A DNA stretch of 64,000 bases. Origin: FEN-1219 sp039933105 (GTDB lineage: Bacteria; Pseudomonadota; Gammaproteobacteria; Steroidobacterales; Rariloculaceae). Location: positions 10,652 through 74,651 of the forward strand of contig JBDTOT010000021.1 of assembly GCA_039933105.1 (NCBI GenBank), read 5' to 3'. How positions within the stretch are numbered: position 1 is the first letter of the stretch; every line of letters starts with the position of its first letter. Both the position numbers and the translations under genes were made by a program. Below, one piece after another: positions 53,168 to 62,613 of this stretch. The notes below the pieces were generated by a model, which ran no database searches, was not told where the DNA came from, and saw only the letters and a list, made by a program, of their open reading frames with translations.

Positions 53168-53186
53168 CATGCTTATGATAAGCATG
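53168..53186. promoter_or_regulatory. Palindromic MarR-type operator
   Basis: A perfect inverted repeat with 9-bp arms and one central base (CATGCTTAT-G-ATAAGCATG), 23 bases before the MarR gene start. A second overlapping palindrome TAAGCATGCTTA extends it. The position and perfect symmetry make it the likely binding site of the MarR regulator, covering its own promoter. Confidence 0.85.
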
Positions 53187-53293
53187 GCAGGACACTCGCG
53201 CAATCGTTTGCCGTAAGTCTCACCGTCACCAGCGGTTGAAGTGGCGTCCGAACTGCGGGTTAATACTCGGCCAGACCCTCGAGGAAAAAAACG

Positions 53294-54583
53294 ATGACCA
53301 TTCGCGGCGCCGTGGCGCTGGCCGTAGCCGGCTTGTCGCTGGCCAACGCGGCCATCGCCCATCATGGCTTCGGCAATTTCGATACCCAGCGCGAGGTCAC
53401 GCTGGAAGGGACGATCACTGGCATCGATTTCGTCAATCCGCATGCGTATGTCTATTTCGACGCGGTGGACGCCGCCGGCGCGAAGACCCCGCACCGCTGC
53501 GAGATGCGGGCGGCGACGGTGCTGCGCCGCTCCGGTTGGTCGGCGGACATGTTCAAGACCGGCGAACCCATCAAGATCACAGGTGCGCCCGATCGCTTCG
53601 ACACCAAGTCCTGCTACGTCAACACGGTGGTGTTTGCGGATGGCACTACGGCCGACCGCTACGCGCAGCTGACGAAGCCCGCAGCCCCGGGCGCGCAGGC
53701 TCGAGCCCCGCGCGCACCCCGGCTACCCTCAGGTGAGCCGAACCTAAACGGTGACTGGGCGCCCGAGCAGCTGGTCATGACGGACCCGCGGGGACGCGCC
53801 GGCGCGTTGGTGCCGGTCAGCAAGGCAGGCGAGTTCAAGCCTGGCGATGGGCCCACACCGGGAGCTCCGCCGCCGGGGCAGAACGGTCGGCCACCAGGCG
53901 CCGCAGGCGCCGCGCCCGGAGGCAACCGCCCGCCGCCGTTCGGCCCGCGTGTCGCATTCACGGAAGCAGGCAAGAAGGCCGCGGACGCTTTTCACAACTT
54001 CAGTCCCGAAAACCCGCGCATGCGCTGCGAGACGACGAGCATCCTGTTTGACTGGACCTTCGACGGCCCGGTCAACCGGATCACGCAGAACGCCGACACG
54101 ATCACGCTGCAATATGGCCAGCTCGGCTTCATGCGCACGATTCATATGGACACGAAGGAGCACCCGGCTAACGTGGAGCGTACGCGAGCCGGCCATTCGA
54201 TCGGCCGCTGGGATAACGACGTGCTGGTCGTCGACACGGTTGGGTTCGCACCCGGCGTGCTGAATCCGCCGATCATGAACTCCGAGCAGTTGCACGTCGT
54301 CGAGCGGTTCACGTTCGATCCCGACAAGATGGCGATTACGCGCAGCTATTCGGCTGAGGATCCGGTGAACTTCACGGACCAATTCACGGGTAGCGACACG
54401 ATCGGCGTGGCGGACCTTCCGTACGCCCCCGATACCTGCAAGGAGCTGACGTCATTCGTCGATCCGGCGAAGCAGAGCGCCACGCAGGGCGGCTCCGGCG
54501 CGCCGCCGCCGAGCTCGGCGAACGCGCCTGCTGCCGCAGCGCCCGCGAAGTCGTGGTGGAAGTTCTGGGAGTGGTTCAACTAA
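53294..54583 (+). CDS. Fusion of DUF6152 and DLSGxW domains (429 aa)
   Basis: The N-terminal ~125 residues are a DUF6152 domain: signal ending LANAAIA, mature HHGFGNFDTQREVTLEG, then VNPHAYVYFDAVD. A Gly/Pro-rich linker follows (GAPPPGQNGRPPGAAGAA). The C-terminal ~250 residues follow the DLSGxW family: EPNLNGDW, RCETTSILFDWTFDGP, LGFMRTIHMDTKEHP and HSIGRWDNDVLVVDTVGF. Fusion of two families that elsewhere in this window are adjacent genes suggests they work as one unit. It is followed by a PQQ dehydrogenase gene on the same strand. Confidence 0.85.
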   Translation: MTIRGAVALAVAGLSLANAAIAHHGFGNFDTQREVTLEGTITGIDFVNPHAYVYFDAVDAAGAKTPHRCEMRAATVLRRSGWSADMFKTGEPIKITGAPDRFDTKSCYVNTVVFADGTTADRYAQLTKPAAPGAQARAPRAPRLPSGEPNLNGDWAPEQLVMTDPRGRAGALVPVSKAGEFKPGDGPTPGAPPPGQNGRPPGAAGAAPGGNRPPPFGPRVAFTEAGKKAADAFHNFSPENPRMRCETTSILFDWTFDGPVNRITQNADTITLQYGQLGFMRTIHMDTKEHPANVERTRAGHSIGRWDNDVLVVDTVGFAPGVLNPPIMNSEQLHVVERFTFDPDKMAITRSYSAEDPVNFTDQFTGSDTIGVADLPYAPDTCKELTSFVDPAKQSATQGGSGAPPPSSANAPAAAAPAKSWWKFWEWFN

Positions 54584-54612
54584 GCGCATCGAGTTTCTTT
54601 GGGGGGAGTGCT

Positions 54613-56361
54613 ATGGGTTTTCTTCGCACGCTCGGGGTCGTGGTGTTCGCCGCGACCGGCGCCGCCATGGCGGTCGCACAGACAGCCGCGCCGACAACGG
54701 CGCCGCGCACGTTTCGGCCCGTTACGGACGCCATGCTTCGCAATCCAGACGCGGGCGACTGGCTCATGTGGCGGCGCACCTGGAACAGCTGGGGCTACAG
54801 TCCGCTCGATCAGATCGACAAGCGCAACGTCGGCAAACTGAAGCAGGTGTGGGCGCACGAGCTCGGCAAGGGCACTCAAGAAGGAACGCCGATCGTCCAC
54901 GACGGGGTCATGTACGTGCCGAATCCGGGCGACTACATCCAGGCCTTCGATGCGAAAACCGGCGCGGCGTTGTGGGAATACAAACGCCAGTACCCGGAAG
55001 GTGTAAACGGCGGCACGAACCGCAACATGGCGATCTGGGGCACGACGCTGATCGATGCGGGCGCCGACAACATGATGTACGCGGTCGATGCGCGCACCGG
55101 CAAACTCGTGTGGGAAACCAAAGTACTCGATCCGAAACTGCCGGCGCGCGCGACGGCCGGCCCGATCGTTGCGAACGGCAAGATCATCACGGGGCGGCAG
55201 TGTCAGCCCGCGGCCACGAACGACTCCTGCATCATCACGGCCCATGACGCGGCCACCGGTAAAGAGCTGTGGCGCACGCGCACGATTCCGCGCAAGGGCG
55301 AACCCGGCGACGAGACCTGGGGCAACGTGCCGATGGAGCAACGTTGGCACGTCGGTACCTGGATGGTGCCGAGCTATGACCCCGAGCTCGATCGAATCTA
55401 CATCGGCACGTCGGTCACGATTCCGGCGCCGAAATTCATCTTGGGCGGCGTGGATAAAGAACACCTGTACCACAACTCGACGCTCGCGCTGGATCCTGCG
55501 AACGGCAAGATCGTGTGGTACTACCAACATCTGATCGATCACTGGGATCTCGACCATCCATTCGAGCGCCTACTGGTCGACACGGCCGTGACGCCGGATC
55601 GCAACGAGGTCACGTGGATCAATCCGCGGTTGAAGCCCGGCGAGCAGCGCAAGGTGATCACCGGCATTCCGGGCAAGACCGGCATCGTTTATACGCTCGA
55701 TCGACAGACCGGCGAGTTCCTGTGGGCGCGGCCTACGGTGTTCCAGAACGTCGTGAAGACCATCGATGGTGCGACGGGCAAAGTCACCGACGATACCGAG
55801 CGGGTGTTCACGCGCAAGGACCAGACGATCATGGTGTGCCCGGGAACGAACGGCGGTAAGAACTGGCCGGCGGGTGCTTACAGCCCGCGCACCAACAGCA
55901 TGTACATGCCGATGCAGAACATGTGCATGAACGCGACGGTGCAAACCGGTGAGCGCGATCCCTCGCTCGTGTACGGTTTCAAGAGCGAGTACATCCCGGC
56001 GCCCGGGGCCGAGAAGATCGGCGTCGTGTGGGGCATCTCGGCCGAGACCGGCAAAACGGTCTTCAAGCACGAGCAACGCGTGGGCGTGATGTCGTTGGTC
56101 ACCACGGGCGGCGGGCTCGTATTCGGCGGCGACGTCGCCGGCAACTTCCGCGCGCTCGACGACAAGACGGGCGAAGTGCTGTGGGAGACGAATATCGGTT
56201 CGCCCGTCAGCGGCTATCCCGTCAGCTTCGCCGTCGACGGCAAGCAATACGTGGCGGTGACCACGGGGCCGTCGCTCGTCGCGATGGCTGCGCGCCGTAT
56301 GACTCCCGAGCTGCCGAACGACTCGGGCTCGGGGCAGGTCGTCGTGTTCGCGCTGCCATAG
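54613..56361 (+). CDS. PQQ-dependent quinoprotein dehydrogenase
   Basis: A 582-residue exported quinoprotein (signal ending AMAVAQTA). It has the eight-bladed propeller pattern of alcohol dehydrogenases: DWLMWRRTWNSWGYSPLDQI, VDARTGKLVWETKV, LIDHWDLDHPFERLLVD and TKVYTL-type blades, without a cytochrome domain. It would oxidise a small alcohol or aldehyde in the periplasm with PQQ and Ca2+. The start at 54613 follows a GGGGGGAG ribosome-binding site. The PQQ sugar dehydrogenase gene follows after about 48 bases. Confidence 0.9.
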   Translation: MGFLRTLGVVVFAATGAAMAVAQTAAPTTAPRTFRPVTDAMLRNPDAGDWLMWRRTWNSWGYSPLDQIDKRNVGKLKQVWAHELGKGTQEGTPIVHDGVMYVPNPGDYIQAFDAKTGAALWEYKRQYPEGVNGGTNRNMAIWGTTLIDAGADNMMYAVDARTGKLVWETKVLDPKLPARATAGPIVANGKIITGRQCQPAATNDSCIITAHDAATGKELWRTRTIPRKGEPGDETWGNVPMEQRWHVGTWMVPSYDPELDRIYIGTSVTIPAPKFILGGVDKEHLYHNSTLALDPANGKIVWYYQHLIDHWDLDHPFERLLVDTAVTPDRNEVTWINPRLKPGEQRKVITGIPGKTGIVYTLDRQTGEFLWARPTVFQNVVKTIDGATGKVTDDTERVFTRKDQTIMVCPGTNGGKNWPAGAYSPRTNSMYMPMQNMCMNATVQTGERDPSLVYGFKSEYIPAPGAEKIGVVWGISAETGKTVFKHEQRVGVMSLVTTGGGLVFGGDVAGNFRALDDKTGEVLWETNIGSPVSGYPVSFAVDGKQYVAVTTGPSLVAMAARRMTPELPNDSGSGQVVVFALP

Positions 56362-56409
56362 GCGCTTCGCGCGTCGCTTCGTCTTCAACTTCAGCGGGAG
56401 TCGCCAAAG

Positions 56410-57660
56410 ATGCGTTCACTGAGTCCCATGTCGAGAGCAGCCAGTTTCACAGCCATCGCGTTGAGCGGTGCGGTAGCCGGCTCAGTGCTGGCCCAGCAAC
56501 AACCCGACCTCGGCGTTGCGGCCGTGAAACTCGCGGACGAGCCGTACATGTTCGACACGGCGGAGCAGCACGGCATTCGCGTGTCGGTGATCCTGCGCGG
56601 CGTGCCGCACCCGTTCAGCGTGGCGTTTCTGCCAAACGGTGATGCGCTGCTAGCGGAGCGAGGCGGCGGGCTCAGGCTCGTTCACAACGCGGCCAGTGGC
56701 AAAGGCGGCGCCGCTATGCTCGACGCTAAACCCGTTACCGGTGCGCCGGAAGCGAGCGCGCAGCGCGTAGGCGGCTTGCACGACGTCGTGCTGCATCCGA
56801 AGTTCGCGACGAACTCGCTCGTGTACTTTACGTACAACAAGCTCGGCGAGCCAGTGGCCGATGCGAAGCCCCCGCGCAGGCAAACGGCGATTGCGATCGG
56901 GCGCGGCAAGCTCGAAGGCGGCGCGCTGAAAGACGTCAAGGAAATCTTCACCGGCGAGTGGCAGGGCGGCGCCAGCGGCTCGAGGCTCGCCTTTTCGGCC
57001 GACGGCTTTCTGTACGTCACGACTGGCGCGCCGTTCGATGGCAAAGCGCAGGAGCTCAACAACGTCTATGGCAAGGTGTTGCGGTTGCGTGAGGACGGCA
57101 GCGTGCCGGCCGACAATCCGTTCAAGGCTCAGCCTGGCGCTCGCGCTGAGGTGTTCAGCTACGGCCATCGCGACCAGCTCGGTCTCGTCGTGCATCCGAA
57201 CGGTGCGGTGCTCGCCGCCGAGCACGGTCCGAACGGTGGCGATGAGATCAATGCGATCTTGCCCGGCCGCAATTACGGCTGGCCGAAGTGGAGCTTCGGG
57301 CGCAACTATGACGGCCCGCGAATTTCTCCCACGCCGCTCGGCGAAAACATCGAGCAGCCGATCGTGCTGTGGCTGCCATCGATCGCGCCGACGGGTCTCG
57401 CCGTCTACACGGGCGACAAGTTCCCGACGTGGCGCGGCAACCTGTTCATCGGCAGTTCGCGTATCGGCGAGATCCCGCGCACGGGCGGACTCGCGCGCGT
57501 GGTGTTCAACGACAAGCTCGAGGAGTTGCGGCGCGAACGCCTGCTCGAGGATCTGCACCAGCGGATCCGCGATGTGCGCCAGGGGCCCGACGGGCTGATT
57601 TACGTGATCACCGACGAGGACGACGGCGCGCTGCTGCGCATCGAACCAGCCGCGCTGTAA
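56410..57660 (+). CDS. PQQ-dependent sugar dehydrogenase-like protein
   Basis: The 416-residue secreted protein (signal ending SVLAQQQP) has the soluble sugar dehydrogenase blocks: HPFSVAFLPNGDALLAERGG, LHPKFATNSLVYFTYNKL, EHGPNGGDEINAILPGRNYG and QRIRDVRQGPDGLIYVITDE. It is closest in layout to the copy at 6682. It probably oxidises a sugar with PQQ in the periplasm. It is convergent with the DLSGxW gene. Confidence 0.88.
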   Translation: MRSLSPMSRAASFTAIALSGAVAGSVLAQQQPDLGVAAVKLADEPYMFDTAEQHGIRVSVILRGVPHPFSVAFLPNGDALLAERGGGLRLVHNAASGKGGAAMLDAKPVTGAPEASAQRVGGLHDVVLHPKFATNSLVYFTYNKLGEPVADAKPPRRQTAIAIGRGKLEGGALKDVKEIFTGEWQGGASGSRLAFSADGFLYVTTGAPFDGKAQELNNVYGKVLRLREDGSVPADNPFKAQPGARAEVFSYGHRDQLGLVVHPNGAVLAAEHGPNGGDEINAILPGRNYGWPKWSFGRNYDGPRISPTPLGENIEQPIVLWLPSIAPTGLAVYTGDKFPTWRGNLFIGSSRIGEIPRTGGLARVVFNDKLEELRRERLLEDLHQRIRDVRQGPDGLIYVITDEDDGALLRIEPAAL

Positions 57661-57661
57661 G

Positions 57662-58657
57662 CTACTTCCGCGCTAGCTGCGTGGCTCGCAGGATGTTCGC
57701 GAGGCCGTAGTTGCCCTCGTGGCACGCGTACTCGTAGATGGGGCCGTCGACGCGCCGCATGTCCATCGCGCCTGACCAGGCGGTGGTCCATGTGGCGGGG
57801 TCTTCGACGGTGAACGCATAGTGAATCGCGTGCTCGTCCGTCGGTGTGAAGCGTTCGACCACATGCATGTGCTCAGTGGCGAAAATGTCCTGGCGTGTGT
57901 TCGCCGGCGAGCCGCGGAAGTTCGTCGTCGGCGTGAAGTTTGTCGTGTCGACGACGAGCGTCTGACCTTCCCAGCGCCCGACGGAGTGCCCCGCGAGCCA
58001 TTGCACGCTGGCCGGCGGGTGCGCGCGTCCATCGAGATAGATGAAGCGCGTGTCGTGCATCATCTCGTGAAGGAGAATCACCACGTCCTTCGCCTGGATA
58101 ATCTGCATGTTCGCGTTGTAGGTAGGCGGCATCATCGGTGGGCCGACATTGCCCCACGAGATGCAGCGCTCGGCGAGTGAGCGGCTCGGCGCGCCGGCCG
58201 CCACGGGATTGGCACGTTGCGTGGCGCGTTGCTGCTTGAGGCGTGCCTCACCCTGCTCGGTCAGCGGCGGCAGCCTGCCGTTCTTCGGCTCGACGATCAG
58301 CGACGTTCGCCGATCCACGACCTTGTCATATTTTTCCGCCTGCCAAATCGCATCGTCGTAGTGGATGTCGTTGGCTGCTTGTCCATTCAGGCGGTCGATG
58401 CGCGATTTGATGAATGCCGCCGCTTCTTCCTCGGTGTAGAACGCCTTGTCGCCAAGAGCCGCGGGTCGTTCGAGCGGTGTGTAGGTATCGTTCGTCCAAT
58501 CGCCCTGCAGGTTGGGCTGACCGTCGGGGGTCAGTGGGGCGGACCAGGCACGGTCGTGTGTTGCATCGGCGGTGGTTGTTTGCGCGTTCGCTGTACACGG
58601 CAAGACGAAGGACAGGATCGAGGCCGAAGCCAGCAGCCATTGGAATCGAAGGTCCAT
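57662..58657 (-). CDS. Secreted DLSGxW-family protein of unknown function (331 aa)
   Basis: The signal peptide ends near TANAQTT. Motifs are QPNLQGDW, RCISWGNVGPPMMPPTYN, LLHEMMHDTRFIYLDGRAHP, GHSVGRWEGQTLVVDTTNF and YEYACHEGNYG. This copy has no DUF6152 gene next to it. It is the longest of the stand-alone paralogues here. The start at 58657 is preceded by a strong AAGGAGG ribosome-binding site. Function unknown. Confidence 0.8.
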   Translation of the reverse strand: MDLRFQWLLASASILSFVLPCTANAQTTTADATHDRAWSAPLTPDGQPNLQGDWTNDTYTPLERPAALGDKAFYTEEEAAAFIKSRIDRLNGQAANDIHYDDAIWQAEKYDKVVDRRTSLIVEPKNGRLPPLTEQGEARLKQQRATQRANPVAAGAPSRSLAERCISWGNVGPPMMPPTYNANMQIIQAKDVVILLHEMMHDTRFIYLDGRAHPPASVQWLAGHSVGRWEGQTLVVDTTNFTPTTNFRGSPANTRQDIFATEHMHVVERFTPTDEHAIHYAFTVEDPATWTTAWSGAMDMRRVDGPIYEYACHEGNYGLANILRATQLARK

Positions 58658-58898
58658 GGAGCCTCCTTCCGGTGATGCAGTTGAGAGAAGTAGAAGGCGC
58701 AGCCCCAGCATAGTCGGCCACAGCGGCCACTTACCAGTTCGGCGCAGCCCTTTAGCGCGCGGGTCGGTATTCGCTTGTCAACGTATATCCGGGTGTTTAG
58801 CCTAGCCGGCGAAGCGTCGCTCACCGTCAGCGGTGAAGGCACCCGCGAGATCCCGCGTGTGATCATCGCGCAGCAGGGCTGAAGAGGAATCCACTCGC

Positions 58899-60065
58899 AT
58901 GAAGCCATTACAGGGCCTAAGGATCCTGAGCCTCGAGGTGTGGGGCGCTGGGCCGTACGGTTCGCAACTCTTGGCCGCGCTCGGCGCGGAGGTTGTGAAG
59001 ATCGAGAATCCCGGCACGGGCGGCGATCCGGCGCGCAGCGTCGGCCCACATCTGCTCGGCGAGGGGGATAGCCAATATTTCCAGGCGTGGAACACGAACA
59101 AGAAGAGCGTGGTGCTCGACTTGAAGTCCGCCGAAGGCCGGCGTGATCTCGCGGAGCTCGTGAAATCTTCCGTGGCCGTTATCAACAATTTGCGCGGCGA
59201 CCAACCGGCGAAGCTCGGGCTCGAATACGAGCAGCTCGGTAAGGTGAATCCGGCCGTCGTGTGCGCACACATTTCCGCGTACGGCCGCGACAATGAGCGC
59301 ATCGCGTGGCCGGGCTACGACTTCTTGATGCAGGCCGAAGCCGGCCTCATGAGTCTCACGGGCGAGCCGGAAGGCCCGCCGGCGCGCTTCGGGCCGTCGA
59401 TCATCGACTTCATGACCGGCACTACCGCAATGGTGGGGCTGCTCGCGTGCCTCGTGAACGCGCAGCGCACCGGTAAGGGTTGCGACGTGGACGTCTCGCT
59501 GTTCGACGTGGCGCTGCATCAGTTGAACTACTCGGCCACGTGGGCGCTGAACACCGATCTCGTGCCGACGCGGCTAGAGCGCAGCAGCCACTTCTCGGTC
59601 GCGCCGGTACAGACGTTTCCGACGGCCGACGGCTGGATCTTCATCATGTGCATGAGCGACAAGTTCTGGCTCGAGCTGTTGAAAGCGCTCGATCTCACGC
59701 CGCTCGCCGACGATGTGCGGTTCTCCACGGGCAACTCACGTCACCACCATCGCCGTGAGCTCACGGCAGCGCTCGATTCGGGGTTTCGTCGGCGCACGAC
59801 GGCCGAGTGGCTCGCGCGTCTTGCAGGTGTGCTGCCTGTCGGCCCCATCTACGATGTCGGGCAGGCGCTCGATAGCCCATTCGTCGCGCGCTCGGGCATG
59901 GTTCAGAACGTGCCGCATCCCGAAAAAAGCGATCTGCGCGTGCTTACGAGCCCGATCAAGGTGAATGGCGAGCGGGCGCAGGCGACGGCGCCGCCGGCGC
60001 TCGGCGCCCACAACGAGGAACTGCTCGGCGCGCGGGCGGAAGGGGCGAAGGTGCAGCGCGGATGA
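58899..60065 (+). CDS. CaiB/BaiF-family CoA-transferase (first of pair)
   Basis: The 388-residue enzyme begins with MKPLQGLRILSLEVWGAGPY and contains the family's CoA-binding GDPARSVGPHLL region. The likely catalytic Asp170 lies in the segment IIDFMTGTTAMVGLLACLV. Class III CoA-transferases move CoA between carboxylic acids in the cytoplasm. It overlaps the second CoA-transferase by 4 bases. The upstream 241-base gap holds only the ribosome-binding site GAAGAGGAA and no recognised signal. Confidence 0.92.
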   Translation: MKPLQGLRILSLEVWGAGPYGSQLLAALGAEVVKIENPGTGGDPARSVGPHLLGEGDSQYFQAWNTNKKSVVLDLKSAEGRRDLAELVKSSVAVINNLRGDQPAKLGLEYEQLGKVNPAVVCAHISAYGRDNERIAWPGYDFLMQAEAGLMSLTGEPEGPPARFGPSIIDFMTGTTAMVGLLACLVNAQRTGKGCDVDVSLFDVALHQLNYSATWALNTDLVPTRLERSSHFSVAPVQTFPTADGWIFIMCMSDKFWLELLKALDLTPLADDVRFSTGNSRHHHRRELTAALDSGFRRRTTAEWLARLAGVLPVGPIYDVGQALDSPFVARSGMVQNVPHPEKSDLRVLTSPIKVNGERAQATAPPALGAHNEELLGARAEGAKVQRG

Positions 60066-61171
60066 AGCTCGAGGGCTTGCGGGTCATCGATCTCTCGGTA
60101 TTCCTGCCGGGCCCGTACCTCACGCTTGCGCTCGCCGATCACGGGGCCGAGGTCATCAAGATCGAGCCGCCCGATGGCGACCCCGGGCGCAGGATCGGGC
60201 TGGCCGACGGGCCGAGCACCGTGTTCTTTCGCAACCTGAATCGCGGTAAGAAAAGCGTTGTGCTGAATCTGAAACAGCCGCACGATCGCGACCGCTTGCT
60301 CGCGCTCGCGGCCACGGCCGACGTGTTCGTCGAATCATTCCGTCCGGGCGTCGTGGATCGGCTTGGCGTTGGCTACGAAGACATCGCGCGCCGCAATCCC
60401 GGCATCGTCTACTGCTCCGTCAACGCATTCGGTAACCACGGCCCGTATCGCGATCATCCTGCGCACGATCTCGCCGTCGAGGCGCTGACCGGTGTGCTCA
60501 GCATGACGCTCGGCGACGACGGCCGGCCCGCGTTGCCGGGTATTCCAATGGCCGACATCACGGCCGGGTTGCAGGGTTTATCGGGTGTGCTCATGGCACT
60601 GCTGAAGCGACAGCAGACCGGCCGCGGCGACTACGTCGAGATCGCGATGTTCGATTCACTACTGGCCGCAACACCGAACATCATCGGGCCGGTGTTTGCG
60701 GAGGGCCGGCATCCCGACCCGAAAGCGCAGCGCACGACCGGTGGCGCAGCGTTCTACCGGCTCTACGACACGCAGGACGGCAAGCAGCTCGTCCTCGCCG
60801 GCCAGGAGCCAAAGTTCATCGAGCGCGTTCTCGCCGCACTCGGCCGCTCCGATCTCGTGCCGCTTTGCACGCGCGGCCCTGGGCCGCACCAGGCGCCCGT
60901 CGTGGAGTTGCTCGCGGAGTTCTTCGGGGCGCGGCCGCGCCAGGAATCGCTCGACTGGCTCGCGGCGCTCGACGTGTGCTTCGCACCCGTCAACACGCTG
61001 CTCGAAGCCATTCAGGATCCGAACGTCGCGGCGCGCGGTCTGTTGCTACGAGACGAGAGCGGCCGCGCTCACCTCGCGCCCGCGATTCGGTTCGCCAGTG
61101 AGCCCGCGCGACCCGATCTGCGCGAACCCGCACTCGGAGAGCACACGGACGAGGTGCTGGCCGGGCTCTAG
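60062..61171 (+). CDS. CaiB/BaiF-family CoA-transferase (second of pair)
   Basis: The 369-residue paralogue has MKLEGLRVIDLSVFLPGPYL, VIKIEPPDGDPGRRIG and the likely catalytic Asp165 in MADITAGLQGLSGVLMALL. The start overlaps the upstream stop (ATGA), so the two are coupled and may form a heterodimer or act in sequence. The substrate is unknown. A 176-base gap without clear features separates it from the MetE-like gene. Confidence 0.92.
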   Translation: MKLEGLRVIDLSVFLPGPYLTLALADHGAEVIKIEPPDGDPGRRIGLADGPSTVFFRNLNRGKKSVVLNLKQPHDRDRLLALAATADVFVESFRPGVVDRLGVGYEDIARRNPGIVYCSVNAFGNHGPYRDHPAHDLAVEALTGVLSMTLGDDGRPALPGIPMADITAGLQGLSGVLMALLKRQQTGRGDYVEIAMFDSLLAATPNIIGPVFAEGRHPDPKAQRTTGGAAFYRLYDTQDGKQLVLAGQEPKFIERVLAALGRSDLVPLCTRGPGPHQAPVVELLAEFFGARPRQESLDWLAALDVCFAPVNTLLEAIQDPNVAARGLLLRDESGRAHLAPAIRFASEPARPDLREPALGEHTDEVLAGL

Positions 61172-61347
61172 ATCGAGCAGGCACACGCACGATGCTCGTG
61201 CCGAAACGCGGCCACGGCGTCAAGGACACTAACGTTGGCATCGTTCCGGCGTCGGCACTTCTAGCAGTCGCGCTGCCACGTTCCCCATCCGCTCGGGCGC
61301 TATAGTGCCTCTGGCGATCTATCGTTCATTCGGGGGGGGAACTGTTC

Positions 61348-62574
61348 TTGTTGCGCAGCAGCGAACGAATTCTCACGAGTCACGTCGGTAGCCTGATTCG
61401 GCCTCTCGATGTCATGAAGCTCAACATCGCAAAGGACCGGCATCTTTCGTACGACGAACGCGCGGCAGCGACGTTACTCGACAGAGCCGTCACGCACGTG
61501 GTGCGCGAGCAGGCAGAAGCCGGCATCGACATCGTGAGCGATGGTGAATTCGGCAAGAACTCTTTCTTGGGCTACGTGCGCAACCGACTGGGTGGCCTCG
61601 AAATGCGCAAGGGACAGACGTTCTTCGGTCTGAACGCACGTTTGTCGGGGTACAACCTGCACGCGGCTGTTGTGCGCGAGCGCGTGGAGTTCGCCGACTT
61701 CTACAACCAGTGGACTCCCGTCGAGACGACGATGTGGCTGCCGCCCGAGATCAAGCCCGATGCGCCCATGGGGCCACCGACGGAGTTGCCTGTGTGCACG
61801 GGACCGATCACCTACATAGGCATGACGGAGCTCAACGAAGAGCTCGCACGACTGAAAGCTGCGGTCTCTCGTGTCGCCGTGGCAGGCGCGTTCGTGCCGG
61901 TGGCGTCTGCGCCGCTGTGTGCATTCGGCGCCCGCGTCAACGAGCACTACAAAACCGACGAGGAGTACCTGTTCGCGCTCGCCGAAGGGATGAACGTGGA
62001 GTACAAGGCGATCGTCGCCGCGGGCTTCGACATCCAGATCGATTCGCCGGAGCTCACGCATCTCTACGATCCCGACAACACCGGCGAGTACCTGCGTTGG
62101 CTCGAGCTTCAGGTCGAGGCGATTAATCATTCGTTGCGAGGGATTCCAGCGGAACGCGCGCGGCTGCACATCTGCTGGGGCAGCTGGAACGCGCCGCACA
62201 CCACGGACGTTCCGTTGACAACCATCCTCGACACGATTCTCAAAGTCCGAGTGCAGGGCTATTCGTTCGAAGGCGCGAACGATCGGCACATGCACGAGGT
62301 GCTGATCTGGGACGACGTGGAGTTGCCGGAGGGTAAGGTGCTGCTGCCGGGCATCGTTGGGCACGTCAGCAACGTGATCGAGCACCCCGAACTCGTCGCG
62401 TGGCGCATCAAGCTGTATGCCGAGCGCCTCGGTCGCGAGAACGTGATCGCGAGCACGGACTGCGGTTTCTCTCAGGGCTGGAATATCCCCCGCGTCCATC
62501 CGCAGGTCCAGTGGGCGAAGTTAAAGGCGCTCGCGGAGGGCGCGCGCCTCGCATCCGAGCAGCTCTGGCCGTAG
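61348..62574 (+). CDS. MetE-like zinc methyltransferase (C-terminal-domain type)
   Basis: The 408-residue protein resembles the catalytic half of cobalamin-independent methionine synthase. The zinc ligands are all visible: His274 and Cys276 (LHICWGSWN), Glu308 (YSFEGAN) and Cys372 (STDCGFSQGW). It lacks the MetE N-terminal domain, as do archaeal MetE and related methyltransferases, so it may use another methyl donor or acceptor. It starts with TTG (61348, or 61351) after a long GGGGGGGGAA ribosome-binding site. The substrate is not known. Confidence 0.88.
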   Translation: MLRSSERILTSHVGSLIRPLDVMKLNIAKDRHLSYDERAAATLLDRAVTHVVREQAEAGIDIVSDGEFGKNSFLGYVRNRLGGLEMRKGQTFFGLNARLSGYNLHAAVVRERVEFADFYNQWTPVETTMWLPPEIKPDAPMGPPTELPVCTGPITYIGMTELNEELARLKAAVSRVAVAGAFVPVASAPLCAFGARVNEHYKTDEEYLFALAEGMNVEYKAIVAAGFDIQIDSPELTHLYDPDNTGEYLRWLELQVEAINHSLRGIPAERARLHICWGSWNAPHTTDVPLTTILDTILKVRVQGYSFEGANDRHMHEVLIWDDVELPEGKVLLPGIVGHVSNVIEHPELVAWRIKLYAERLGRENVIASTDCGFSQGWNIPRVHPQVQWAKLKALAEGARLASEQLWP

Positions 62575-62613
62575 AGTCTGCACGGGCGTGTTGCCCATCG
62601 CGAAGGGGAAGCC

